From JAEUIZ01 sp046155605 (GTDB lineage: Bacteria; Planctomycetota; Phycisphaerae; Phycisphaerales; UBA1924), in the NCBI GenBank assembly GCA_046155605.1, contig JBJXFQ010000047.1:1-13252 (forward strand): a stretch of 13,252 bases of DNA, read 5' to 3'. Under the pieces are notes generated by a model. It was given only the letters and a program-made list of their open reading frames with translations. It was not told the origin of the DNA and ran no database searches. Shown one piece after another: positions 1-6,871 of the stretch (its first letter is position 1; every line of letters begins with the position of its first letter). Position numbers and translations under genes: made by a program.

Positions 1-699
1 CTGGCCGAGCGGCTTGGCGCGGCGGTCGTTGTGATCCACCACGCGACCAAGGGATCGCAGGCCAACAAAGCGGTCACCGACATGGGGGCCGGCGGGGGCG
101 CCCAGAGCCGGGCCGCCGACGCCCACCTGATCCTCCGCCAGCACAAGGTTGAGGGCGCGGTGGTGGTCGAGGCCGTCGTCCGATCGTGGCCGCCGATGCC
201 GCCGTTCGTGATCAAGTGGAACGACCCCGGCTGGGTCCTCGCCCCGGACCTCGACCCGGCCGACCTTCTCAGGCCCAGCGGAAAGCGAACCAAGGAGACT
301 GCCCCCGAGGACGAGCAGGAGCCCAAGCCCAAGGAGTGGACCGTCGAAGAGTTCGTGGAGGGAGTGATGACCACAACCCCGCGGATCAAAGAGGACATCA
401 TCGCGGCGGGTCGGAGCTTGGGCCTGTCGAAGGCGGCGTCCGAGAGTCTTTTCAAACGGGGCATCAGCGCGGAGAGGATCCACCGCTGGATCGTGGGGGT
501 GTCGCAGTCGCACCGCTACGCCTCTATTCCTCAACCGGCATCCGGGGAAGGGGAGGGGGCGAGCGACCCCCCACCCCCGGTGCCTCAAGCACCGGGGGGG
601 TGTGGGGGGGGACGCGCGCACCCCCCTCCCCCCCCTCCCCCTTCCACGACCTCCGAACAAACACCCGATGGTCACGACGACTGGACGGAGGTGCGATGA
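1..699 (+). CDS. RepA-like AAA/RecA-fold ATPase, C-terminal part (5' end outside window)
   Basis: The frame is open from base 1, so the gene starts upstream. The visible 232 residues begin with the last strands of a RecA-type ATPase core: VVVIHHATKG, then GAGGGAQSRAADAHLIL and VRSWPPMPPFVIKW. This run is typical of AAA_25/RepA-like helicase-ATPases encoded by plasmids, prophages and integrative elements, where they act in replication initiation or DNA handling. The Walker A region is not in the window. After the core comes a charged linker, then about 60 residues (EWTVEEFVEGVM to ERIHRW) that look like a small helical DNA-binding domain, then a Pro/Gly-rich tail. The tail is encoded by the G/C homopolymer stretch at 560-645. 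The stop overlaps the next start (ATGA at 696-699), which suggests coupled translation with the TubC_N-like gene and, through it, the integrase. Confidence 0.75.
   Translation: MAERLGAAVVVIHHATKGSQANKAVTDMGAGGGAQSRAADAHLILRQHKVEGAVVVEAVVRSWPPMPPFVIKWNDPGWVLAPDLDPADLLRPSGKRTKETAPEDEQEPKPKEWTVEEFVEGVMTTTPRIKEDIIAAGRSLGLSKAASESLFKRGISAERIHRWIVGVSQSHRYASIPQPASGEGEGASDPPPPVPQAPGGCGGGRAHPPPPPPPSTTSEQTPDGHDDWTEVR
567..642. repeat. G/C homopolymer hairpin with quadruplex potential inside the ATPase gene
   Basis: Bases 567-583 pair with 589-611 around the loop CTCAA. The inner arm CGGTGC/GCACCG is perfect and the outer C-run/G-run arms differ only by small G insertions. Just downstream, 620-640 is a series of C-runs split by single T or A bases, so the minus strand carries several G-tracts of five or more. 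The stretch is in frame and encodes Pro/Gly-rich residues. It may be a slippage-prone low-complexity tail, a hairpin that affects the transcript, or both. Confidence 0.5.
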
Positions 700-1253
700 G
701 CCCCCTGGCCGCGCTGCTCACGGACCTCGTCGACCTCGGCGTTGAGGTGGCGATTCGCAAAGGGAGGGTTGCGTACCGGCCGAACGCACTGGTGACGGAC
801 GTCCTTGCGGCGCGAATCGGCGAGCACCGCGACGTCCTCTGCGAGCTGCTCAGGTCGTCCCCGGGCTACTCGCTCAACGAGTTGGCGATCATGGCGCGCG
901 GAGGCGCTTCATACGCCGACATCGCAACGATCAATAAGGTCAAGACCGCGTTCGCTGCGATGGGCCTCAGGGTCACCGAGTTCACCCCCTCGACGCCGAT
1001 GCCCACGACGCCCGAACCGGCAATGCCGGCAGCGTCACCGGCGCCGACGACCCCGCCTTCAGCACCCGCGCCGACGACGGCGGAGCAGTTGCCACCGGCC
1101 TGGCGTGAGATGTTCGAGGAGCGCGCCGGCATCATGGAGTTCGACGCGAATCTGCCGCAAGAAGAGGCGGAACGCCTTGCCTTGCGCGACATCCTCGCCT
1201 TGATGAACGGCGCACCTCGGCCAACCGGCGAGGTGGCCACGGAGAGTCGATGA
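696..1253 (+). CDS. TubC_N-like small protein between ATPase and integrase
   Basis: 185 residues. The first 55 (LAALLTDLVDLGVEVAI, then GRVAYRPNALVTDVLAA and HRDVLCELLR) resemble the TubC N-terminal docking domain fold. That domain is also seen in small proteins of mobile elements, where its job is not established. A short helical stretch follows (LNELAIMARGGASYADI), then a Pro/Ala/Thr linker of about 40 residues and an acidic C-terminus (PQEEAERLALRDILALM). The ATG at 696 was chosen because it overlaps the upstream stop (ATGA) and begins the conserved domain. The same frame is open further upstream, but that part only shadows the ATPase gene. The stop overlaps the integrase start (ATGA at 1250-1253). 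By position it could be a partner of either neighbour; no catalytic motif is visible. Confidence 0.65.
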   Translation: MSPLAALLTDLVDLGVEVAIRKGRVAYRPNALVTDVLAARIGEHRDVLCELLRSSPGYSLNELAIMARGGASYADIATINKVKTAFAAMGLRVTEFTPSTPMPTTPEPAMPAASPAPTTPPSAPAPTTAEQLPPAWREMFEERAGIMEFDANLPQEEAERLALRDILALMNGAPRPTGEVATESR

Positions 1254-2386
1254 TGGGAAGCCTGTTCCAAAAACTCGAACGCGGCAGGCAGGTGTGGATG
1301 GTGCAGGCCCTCATCTCCGACGGCCGCAGGACAATCAGGCTGGGTGCCGTCAGCGACCGATCCGCGCAGAGGTTCAGGGACCGCATCGAGGCCCTCGTCG
1401 GCTACCGGCGACTGAACCAGCAGCCCGACGCCAACATGATGAAATGGCTCGCGGGGCTGGACCCGGGCATGCACCGGCAGCTCGCCAACGCGGGCCTCAT
1501 CGAAGGCCGTGAGCACGAGGTCTCGACGCTGGAAGCGTTCGTCGCGCGGTACATCACGACCAAGGAGCGTGACCTCGCGCCGGCGAGCGTGAGATCGCTC
1601 CGGCTGACCCGCGACCGGCTCGTCGCACGATTCGGCTCGGCGACCCGCTTGGACCGCATCACCCGCGACGGCGCAGCGCAGTGGCGTGCCGCGATGCTGG
1701 CCGAGGGTTTGTCCGAGGCGTCGGTCAGAGTCCACACACGCAATGCCCGCGCGATCTTCCGCGCCGCCATCGACGACGAGCTCATCGCACGCAACCCATG
1801 CCGTGGCCTGCCGACCGGCTCCATCGCGGCCGATCGCGAGAAGTATGTCACGACCGCCGACGCCGAGGCCGTCCTCGCGGCGTTGCCCGATACGCAGTGG
1901 AAGCTCGTCTTCGCGCTCGCCCGCTTCGCGGGCCTTCGAACCCCGAGTGAGACGCACATTCTGTGCTGGGACAGTGTGGACCTAGCACGCGGGAGGATGA
2001 GGGTCTTCGCGCCCAAGACGAGCACGACCCGCATCGTGCCGATCGTCCCTCGGCTGCGCACGATCCTCGAGGCCGCGCTGCGCGAGCGCGAGCCCGAGAT
2101 CGGGGAGGTCCTCACGCTCTCGACGTACAACCTGCACCGCACTGTTATCAAGGCCATCAACACCGCCGGGCTCATACGCTGGCCCGATCTCTTCCAGACG
2201 CTCCGCCGCAGCGCTGAGACTGACTTCGCGATGATAAACGTCCCCCAGCACGCGGTCTCGGCATGGATCGGGCACAGCGTCGCGGTCAGCGTGAAGCACT
2301 ACCTGCAAGTCCCGAGCGAGCTGTACGAGAAGGCGGCGGGGATCACTGAGGAGAGCCGGCTGCGGGTTGTTGAAGGTGTGGCGTAG
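1250..2386 (+). CDS. Tyrosine recombinase / phage-type integrase
   Basis: 378 residues, intact. It should cut and rejoin DNA at attachment sites to integrate or excise the element. The N-terminal ~90 residues look like an arm-binding region, residues ~91-185 are a core-binding (SAM-like) domain (TLEAFVARYITTKERDLAP), and the rest is the catalytic domain. Visible catalytic positions are Arg230 in FAGLRTPSE, Lys256 in APKTSTTRIVP, Arg319 in FQTLRRSAET, His342 in WIGHS and the nucleophile Tyr351 in KHYLQV. The usual HxxR histidine is Gln316 (QTLR), a substitution I associate with planctomycete integrases. It ends 28 residues after the Tyr, earlier than relatives that carry a long C-terminal tail; a relic of such a tail lies at 2504-2590. 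Its start overlaps the previous stop. Confidence 0.92.
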   Translation: MMGSLFQKLERGRQVWMVQALISDGRRTIRLGAVSDRSAQRFRDRIEALVGYRRLNQQPDANMMKWLAGLDPGMHRQLANAGLIEGREHEVSTLEAFVARYITTKERDLAPASVRSLRLTRDRLVARFGSATRLDRITRDGAAQWRAAMLAEGLSEASVRVHTRNARAIFRAAIDDELIARNPCRGLPTGSIAADREKYVTTADAEAVLAALPDTQWKLVFALARFAGLRTPSETHILCWDSVDLARGRMRVFAPKTSTTRIVPIVPRLRTILEAALREREPEIGEVLTLSTYNLHRTVIKAINTAGLIRWPDLFQTLRRSAETDFAMINVPQHAVSAWIGHSVAVSVKHYLQVPSELYEKAAGITEESRLRVVEGVA

Positions 2387-2503
2387 TCACCGTTCCAACG
2401 CTCCCCACGCACGACCGCGAACCCGTCACGGCATCGCCTTCCGTCATTGAGCGGCTGATCATTGCAGGCCGTCGCGCCATCGGGCCAACGCGAGTTCGGG
2501 CTG

Positions 2504-2590
2504 CTTTTCGACCACTTCGCCCAGCAGCGCGCTGCAAATGCGATGCAGCACCGCCACGCGTTCCCGAGGCGACAGTTGGCAACGCACCCC
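2504..2590 (+). pseudogene. Relic of an integrase C-terminal tail
   Basis: In one plus frame this reads FDHFAQQRAANAMQHRHAFP, which matches the integrase relic at about 5990-6050 (FNDFAPQRAANALQHRHALA) in the same relative frame. At the DNA level 2525-2541 is identical to 6008-6024, and 2544-2559 to 6027-6042. It resembles the Gln/Asn/Ala-rich tail that follows the catalytic Tyr segment in long integrases. It lies 117 bases past the integrase stop, so it is either the cut-off tail of this integrase or the remnant of an older copy. The rest of the gap 2387-2788 shows no convincing gene. Confidence 0.5.
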
Positions 2591-2656
2591 CTCTCCTGTG
2601 GGCGCGCCGTCACCGTCCGCCGCTATGGACGCCGAGCCGTTCCACTTCCTCTCGCC

Positions 2657-2685
2657 GTGGATCACGGCGTGCGTGCCCGTATACT
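2657..2685 (+). promoter_or_regulatory. Possible promoter (-10 TATACT) for the phospholipase/CARDB pair
   Basis: TATACT at 2680-2685 fits a sigma-70 -10 box and stands out in GC-rich sequence, about 100 bases before the phospholipase start. No good -35 is seen at 17 +/- 1 bases upstream. This is a weak call based on position and AT content. Confidence 0.25.
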
Positions 2686-2788
2686 GTCGTCGAGACGCGC
2701 CGCCTCGATGACCGGCGCGTGCATGCACGAGACCGGAGCCCGAGGGCCGGCGAACACAATCCAGCCGATCATTCCGGGAGAGCGCATT

Positions 2789-4603
2789 ATGCCCGGTCCC
2801 GCCTCGCATCTCACGATCGTCGAACTGGAAGCCCAGCGCGCCGCCGCGATGGGAGGGCCGGTCTCGCGGATTGCCGCGGCGCTGAACGGCGAGCCCACCG
2901 CCGCCGGCGTCGGCTCGATCGGCCCGGACATGCTCTTCTGGGCTGACTGGGGCTCCTACACACCCTTTGTCAACGTCATCTTCGATGTCTACGAGAAGTA
3001 CGACGAGATCGTGGACACGATCAACAGCATCTGGGGCCCGATCCAGCGCGCCATCGACAAGGTCGAAAACTCCCTCACCGGCGGGCTTGCCGGCGAGATT
3101 CAGCAGACCGTCGGCCTCGCCAAGTCGCTGATCCAATCCTGCCTCATCAAGCTCATCACCGAGTGGGTGGACTATCCCGGCCTGTTCCTCAAGCCCAAGC
3201 TGCAGGACAACTCCCCCAACTCGCCCGAGACCGAGTGGAACTGGCTCGATTTCACGCACCACCGCGGCACCGGCCGCATGAGTAAGGCGCTCATCCGGCT
3301 CGCCACCGAGCGAGGCTCCGTCCTTGGCTCGGCCTATGCCTTCGGCTGGCTCTCGCACGTCACGGCCGACGTGATCGGACACTCGTACGTCAACATGGCC
3401 GTGGGTGGCCCGTTCCGCGCCCACTGGCAGCGCCACTTCATCCAGGAAAAGTTCATGGACACCTGGGTGTGGGGCTTCTACCACACGCCGGGGATCACGA
3501 TGCCCCCTGCGCCGACGATGGGAATCCCATTCCCGTACGCCTCGTTCACCAATGTAAACACGGCAAACCTGCACAAGCTCATCGATGTGGGGTCCGATCT
3601 GCCCGGACCCTTGTCACAGCTCATCGCCGATGCGCTCTCGGAGGCTTACGAGGCGGGCCCACACCCAAGCGTGGGCGGAACGGTGCCGTTCCTGCGCTCG
3701 GGCGAGGTCAACCGCGCCTACAAGATGCTCAAGCGCGGCCTCGAAATCATGACCGGCAAGGATCGCCACGTCGATCGCCCAACCCCGCCCAGCGTCTTTG
3801 GCGATGATGAGCCGCCCACGTTCCCCCTTCCCGGCGGCGGGAGCGGCGGCGGGGGTGGAGGAGGGGGCGGATCGGGCGGCTGGTCGTTCGATCTCGATGA
3901 CCTCCTCAAGGCCATCCTCGACTACATCCTCGACATCTTCGAGTACCTCGGCGACCTCGGCCTGTGGCTTGTGTCCAAGGTGACCCACCCGCTCACCTAC
4001 CCCGTTCGCCTCGCCCTCTACTACGTCAAGCTCGGCCTCTACAACGCGCTCCGCGCCACGCGCTGGGCCCTTGCCGTCACGGGCTACATGTTCCCAGAGC
4101 CTGACGAGCTCTTCCATCCATACGGTCAGCAGTTCATCAACCCGCCCGGCTCAGTTTCAGCGATGCCGCACCAGGAGGATCCGCCCGAGCGCGACAAATG
4201 CACGCGGTTCCCGCTCTCTGCTGGGGAACCTCGCCAGGCACCCGCCGGGCCGTGGCTGCGGTCGCCGCTCAACTTCCCGTTCTGGTTCATCGAGGGCGAG
4301 CCAAGCGATCCGAACGTGGAGCAGGCGCTGGTCGCAGCGGCCACGCCCGAGGAGACCATTCGCATCACCACCTCGCTCACCCGCGCATCGCTCGGCGAGA
4401 ACTACCGCGGGAGCCTCGGCAACGCCGTCGATTTCTTCCTCCGCCGCGCCCGCGAGATCAACGCCTCGCCCGACGGCGTCTCCAAGCTCGTGCTGCCCGC
4501 GTGGAATCTCGACGCCGATCGCGGCTACGGGTTCAAGTGCTGGCGCGCCAACTCCAAGCTCCGCCCGCCGCCGTCAAGCGGCGTTTCCGTCAGCTATCTG
4601 TAA
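2789..4603 (+). CDS. Zinc-dependent phospholipase C-like protein with Gly-rich linker and helical C-terminal region
   Basis: 604 residues. The ATG at 2789 was chosen because GGGAG (2776-2780) precedes it by 8 bases and the next residues, GPASHLTIVELEAQ, match the usual family N-terminus. The upstream open frame is relic sequence. Family marks are GSIGPDMLFW (42-51), His157/His158 in DFTHHRG, and GWLSHVTADVIGHSYVN (186-202) with His190, Asp194 and His198 as likely zinc ligands, followed by HWQRHFIQEKF (212-222). Members resemble bacterial zinc-dependent phospholipase C and would hydrolyse phospholipid headgroups. A Gly/Ser linker (349-364) joins this to a second region with amphipathic helices (about 369-432, DLLKAILDYILDIFEYLG onward) and a tail without a recognised domain. 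No signal peptide is visible, so the route to a membrane substrate is unclear. The CARDB-like gene follows 55 bases later on the same strand. Confidence 0.75.
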   Translation: MPGPASHLTIVELEAQRAAAMGGPVSRIAAALNGEPTAAGVGSIGPDMLFWADWGSYTPFVNVIFDVYEKYDEIVDTINSIWGPIQRAIDKVENSLTGGLAGEIQQTVGLAKSLIQSCLIKLITEWVDYPGLFLKPKLQDNSPNSPETEWNWLDFTHHRGTGRMSKALIRLATERGSVLGSAYAFGWLSHVTADVIGHSYVNMAVGGPFRAHWQRHFIQEKFMDTWVWGFYHTPGITMPPAPTMGIPFPYASFTNVNTANLHKLIDVGSDLPGPLSQLIADALSEAYEAGPHPSVGGTVPFLRSGEVNRAYKMLKRGLEIMTGKDRHVDRPTPPSVFGDDEPPTFPLPGGGSGGGGGGGGGSGGWSFDLDDLLKAILDYILDIFEYLGDLGLWLVSKVTHPLTYPVRLALYYVKLGLYNALRATRWALAVTGYMFPEPDELFHPYGQQFINPPGSVSAMPHQEDPPERDKCTRFPLSAGEPRQAPAGPWLRSPLNFPFWFIEGEPSDPNVEQALVAAATPEETIRITTSLTRASLGENYRGSLGNAVDFFLRRAREINASPDGVSKLVLPAWNLDADRGYGFKCWRANSKLRPPPSSGVSVSYL

Positions 4604-4658
4604 CTGAAAGGCCACGGAAAGGCCGTCGAACGGGTTCATCGGTTGGGGAGACCACGCC

Positions 4659-5843
4659 ATGGCCAAGCGAACCATACCTGCCGCAGCCCTCGGAATGCCC
4701 CCGCGCGATTTGCTCGGGGTTCGTCATCGTCTTACTGGCCTCGGGCGAGTACCCGCCCCCGCGGGCGAGGTTCCCGCAGACCCGCAGCGCCCCGGCGACC
4801 GGCGAGACGAACCGCCCAAGAGACGCAAAGACGAGCGGCCTCCGCGGTATCGGCCCGAACTGCTCTGCCGAACATTCGCGGGCGACCTCGGGGCGCGTCC
4901 GATCGTCGATCCCAACCTCGTCTTCTGGGAGAGCCCCGACATCTGGATCGAAGGCCCCTCGGGCGATCCGGACGTCGCCACGCCAGGCCAGAACAACACG
5001 GTCAAGGTCCACGTGTGGAACAACGGCCTCGCCGATTGCTGGGCCGCCACCATCGACCTCTTCTGGTGCGATCCCTCCGTCGGCGTGAGTCCCGCGGCGG
5101 CGCATCCGATCGGCAGCGTGACGGCACCCGTCTACGCCGGGCAAGACTACGTCGCGTCGTTCAACTGGACCCCGTCTATGGCCAACGGTGCCCACGAGTG
5201 CCTCGTCGCGCAGGTCTACGAACCGCTGATGGACCCTCTGGTCGCGCCCTTCATGCCCAAGCTCGACCGCCACGTCGCGCAGCGGAATATCAGCGTCATT
5301 GAGGCCGCGCCCGGCGCGATGGTCATGCTGCCCTTCACCGTTCCCAACCTCACGATCTCCGCCGCCCGATCATCCCTGCGAGTCGAGCGATTGACCGGTG
5401 CATCGCTGGCCACGCTCGGCTCGGTCCTGAATCTGCGCGCCACCGCCGCCCGCCCGGGAAACGCCGGCATCCGCGAGCTCGCCCGGGAAAACCTCGAGCA
5501 GCCCGCGTACACCCGCGCCGCGGCAACCGAGTTCCGCTCCGGCCAGACAATCCGATCCGGCGACCTCCGCGACCTGCGAACCGGCATGATGCTCGCCGCC
5601 AAGGCCGCTGCTGTTGCATCGGTGCCCCGTGCGTCGGGCCGAACCCGCCCCCTCAAACCCCAGTCGGACGGACTTCGACCATCGCACGACGTCGATCTTC
5701 GACCCGCGCAGATTGCGCGGGTCGCGTTCCAGGCCGAGGTGCCGGCACGCGCCCGCCGCGGGACCGTCCAGGCCTACCGGGTGGTGGAGCGGGTCGAGGG
5801 CGAGATTACTGGCGGGGTGACCGTCTTTGTGAAAGTGCGATAG
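4659..5843 (+). CDS. CARDB-like beta-sandwich protein paired with the phospholipase
   Basis: 394 residues. The ATG at 4659 has GGGGAG (4645-4650) 8 bases upstream. Residues 1-70 are basic and Pro-rich with no clear signal peptide. Residues ~84-214 (NLVFWESPDIWIEGP, NNTVKVHVWNNGLADCW, TIDLFWCDPSVGV, SFNWTP, HECLVAQV) look like a CARDB/Ig-like adhesion domain. The best clues are the xxVxVxVxNxG strand, the alternating strand pattern and the FNWTP motif. The remainder (about 215-394) has repeated hydrophobic strands (APGAMVMLPFTVPNL, AQIARVAFQAEVPA) and may be a second beta-sandwich. It shares strand and close spacing with the phospholipase gene, so the two probably form one operon. A binding, targeting or scaffold role for the enzyme is inferred only. 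No catalytic motif was seen. Confidence 0.65.
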   Translation: MAKRTIPAAALGMPPRDLLGVRHRLTGLGRVPAPAGEVPADPQRPGDRRDEPPKRRKDERPPRYRPELLCRTFAGDLGARPIVDPNLVFWESPDIWIEGPSGDPDVATPGQNNTVKVHVWNNGLADCWAATIDLFWCDPSVGVSPAAAHPIGSVTAPVYAGQDYVASFNWTPSMANGAHECLVAQVYEPLMDPLVAPFMPKLDRHVAQRNISVIEAAPGAMVMLPFTVPNLTISAARSSLRVERLTGASLATLGSVLNLRATAARPGNAGIRELARENLEQPAYTRAAATEFRSGQTIRSGDLRDLRTGMMLAAKAAAVASVPRASGRTRPLKPQSDGLRPSHDVDLRPAQIARVAFQAEVPARARRGTVQAYRVVERVEGEITGGVTVFVKVR

Positions 5844-5857
5844 CCCGCCCGTCCATA

Positions 5858-6193
5858 ACCAAATCGTGTCTCGTCGCTCGCTTCGACTCGGCCACTCGTT
5901 TGGGCCGCGTCAACCGCGACGGCGCGTCCGGCACAGACGCGGATTCTCTACATGTTCGCGCCGAGCCAGCTATGTGGTTCCGGCATGCTTTCAACGATTT
6001 CGCCCCGCAGCGCGCTGCAAATGCACTGCAGCACCGCCACGCACTGGCTTGCACCGAGCCGCAATCGCGCGGGCTCGTCGAATCCGACCGCTTTGAATCA
6101 TCTCGCGCAAGTCTGCCCGGTGCAAGGCCTTGCGGCCCAGTGCGATCTCCTGCGAAAGTGCCCCCCGAAGGACTCGAACCTTCGACCCGCTGA
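5858..6193 (+). pseudogene. Internally deleted tyrosine integrase relic ending in a tRNA
   Basis: One plus frame stays open here. It first reads LVARFDSATRLGRVNRDGA, which aligns with LVARFGSATRLDRITRDGA (residues 124-142) of the intact integrase. It then reads QRAANALQHRHALACTEPQ, matching an integrase tail, and ends KVPPEGLEPSTR followed by TGA at 6191-6193, inside the tRNA-Lys sequence. The whole catalytic domain between these parts is missing, an in-frame loss of roughly 200 codons. Ending in the tRNA is common for integrase genes that lie beside the tRNA attachment site used by their element. The relic has no start codon or ribosome site and cannot make an active recombinase. Confidence 0.7.
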
Positions 6194-6205
6194 TTAAGAG
6201 TCAGC
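6159..6205 (-). tRNA. 3' half of tRNA-Lys(CUU), probable attachment-site scar
   Basis: Read on the minus strand, this is a clean tRNA 3' half. Anticodon arm: GCTGA/TCAGC with loop CTCTTAA (anticodon CTT). Variable loop: GGGTC. T arm: GAAGG/CCTTC around TTCGAGT. It ends with the 3' acceptor strand GGGGGGC and discriminator A. No D arm or matching 5' acceptor strand (GCCCCCC) lies on the 5' side above 6205, so it is not a functional gene. A tRNA 3' half next to an integrase relic is the classic product of tRNA-targeted integration, where the element carries the 3' segment as its att core. CCA is not encoded. Confidence 0.8.
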
Positions 6206-6486
6206 TGGCAAAGTGCGGATTCTGGCCGAAATACCGCCATGTTTCTAATGCGCGCTGCACTCGATTGGCAACAGGCGCTACATTATGTTCGCATGATCTC
6301 GCATCGGATCGCACGGAGTAGCACCGAGCCGCAAGACGCGAGGCGTCGCCCTTCCCCCACTGCCGATGGATTTGCCTGCAATCAAGGCTCATTTGCGTGT
6401 CCAGCCCTTGGCTGTCCGCGTTCCGTGCCTGCCGACACCGATGCCTCGGCAACCCGCCGTGACGAGGACTGGATCACGATCATCTT
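6206..6486. other. No supported gene between tRNA scar and tandem repeat
   Basis: Plus-strand frames stay open through parts of this stretch, but the peptides are low in recognisable motifs. No ribosome site precedes any start. I see no gene here. Confidence 0.4.
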
Positions 6487-6641
6487 GGATTGTGCCCAAC
6501 TGGCAGAGGCGGACGAGTACCGCGCAGGGAGCTTGGCCACAACCCCTTGGGATTGTGGCCAAGAGCCAGACGCGGGCGAGTACCGTGCAGGGAGCTTGGC
6601 CACAAACCCTTGCGATTGTGGTCAAGTGGCCGTCACGGTGA
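6487..6641. repeat. 63-bp tandem repeat (about 2.4 units) with strong hairpins
   Basis: GAGTACCG at 6515 recurs at 6578, exactly 63 bases later. The neighbouring sequence GCAGGGAGCTTGGCCACAA also repeats, and a diverged partial unit precedes it (GGATTGTGCCCAA near 6488). Each full unit holds an inverted repeat: TTGGCCACAA (6533-6542) with TTGTGGCCAA (6553-6562), a perfect 10-bp stem, and 6596-6605 with 6616-6625, where one pair becomes G-T. The period is a multiple of three (21 codons), so repeats also appear in translation, but no frame has a convincing start. It may be a non-coding RNA, a protein-binding array or a relic. Confidence 0.65.
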
Positions 6642-6722
6642 GTGCCTTGGGACAGACCTAGACACAAAGCGAAAATCGAAGCTGCGTAGTTCATATCCGA
6701 TGACCCCGACTTGTTCCCGAGT

Positions 6723-6760
6723 AAAGCCCTTCGGCGAGAACGTCGAGGGGCTTTTTCTTT
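6723..6760 (+). terminator. Rho-independent terminator-like hairpin
   Basis: AAAGCCCTTCGGCG (6723-6736) pairs with CGTCGAGGGGCTTT (6741-6754) around the loop AGAA. The plus-strand RNA has 14 pairs, two of them G-U, followed by UUUUUCUUU. On the minus strand the two G-U pairs become A-C mismatches, so plus-strand function is favoured. A homologous hairpin without the T-run lies at 10853-10878. The minus strand of this block also reads PLDVLAEGLYSGTSRGH, similar to the small ORF at 10734-10886, so the hairpin may sit in a relic of that gene. Confidence 0.6.
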
Positions 6761-6871
6761 GTGCAGCCGGGATTTGCGTCGGACAACGGTGGTTCAATCG
6801 CGCAACTCCAAACCGGAACTTTGTAGGCGATTTGGCTGGGTGTTGAGGGGATTTGAACTTCGCTTGGCCGA

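Noticed and set aside
186..695. In-frame extension upstream of the TubC_N-like gene
   Set aside because: It overlaps the ATPase gene in another frame, gives a low-complexity Arg/Gly peptide, and the ATG at 696 has the proper overlap and domain start.
866..2175. Long minus-strand open frames across the integrase
   Set aside because: They are antisense shadows of a clear GC-rich integrase gene; peptides are Arg/Ser/Ala-rich without motifs.
6239..6661. 140-codon plus-strand open frame over the tandem repeat
   Set aside because: No ribosome site or recognised motif, and both strands are open in several frames through the repeat, so coding cannot be told from chance.
6835..6862. Minus-strand GTTCAAATCC-like tRNA T arm
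   Set aside because: The flanking bases do not pair as a T stem and no anticodon or acceptor arm is nearby.
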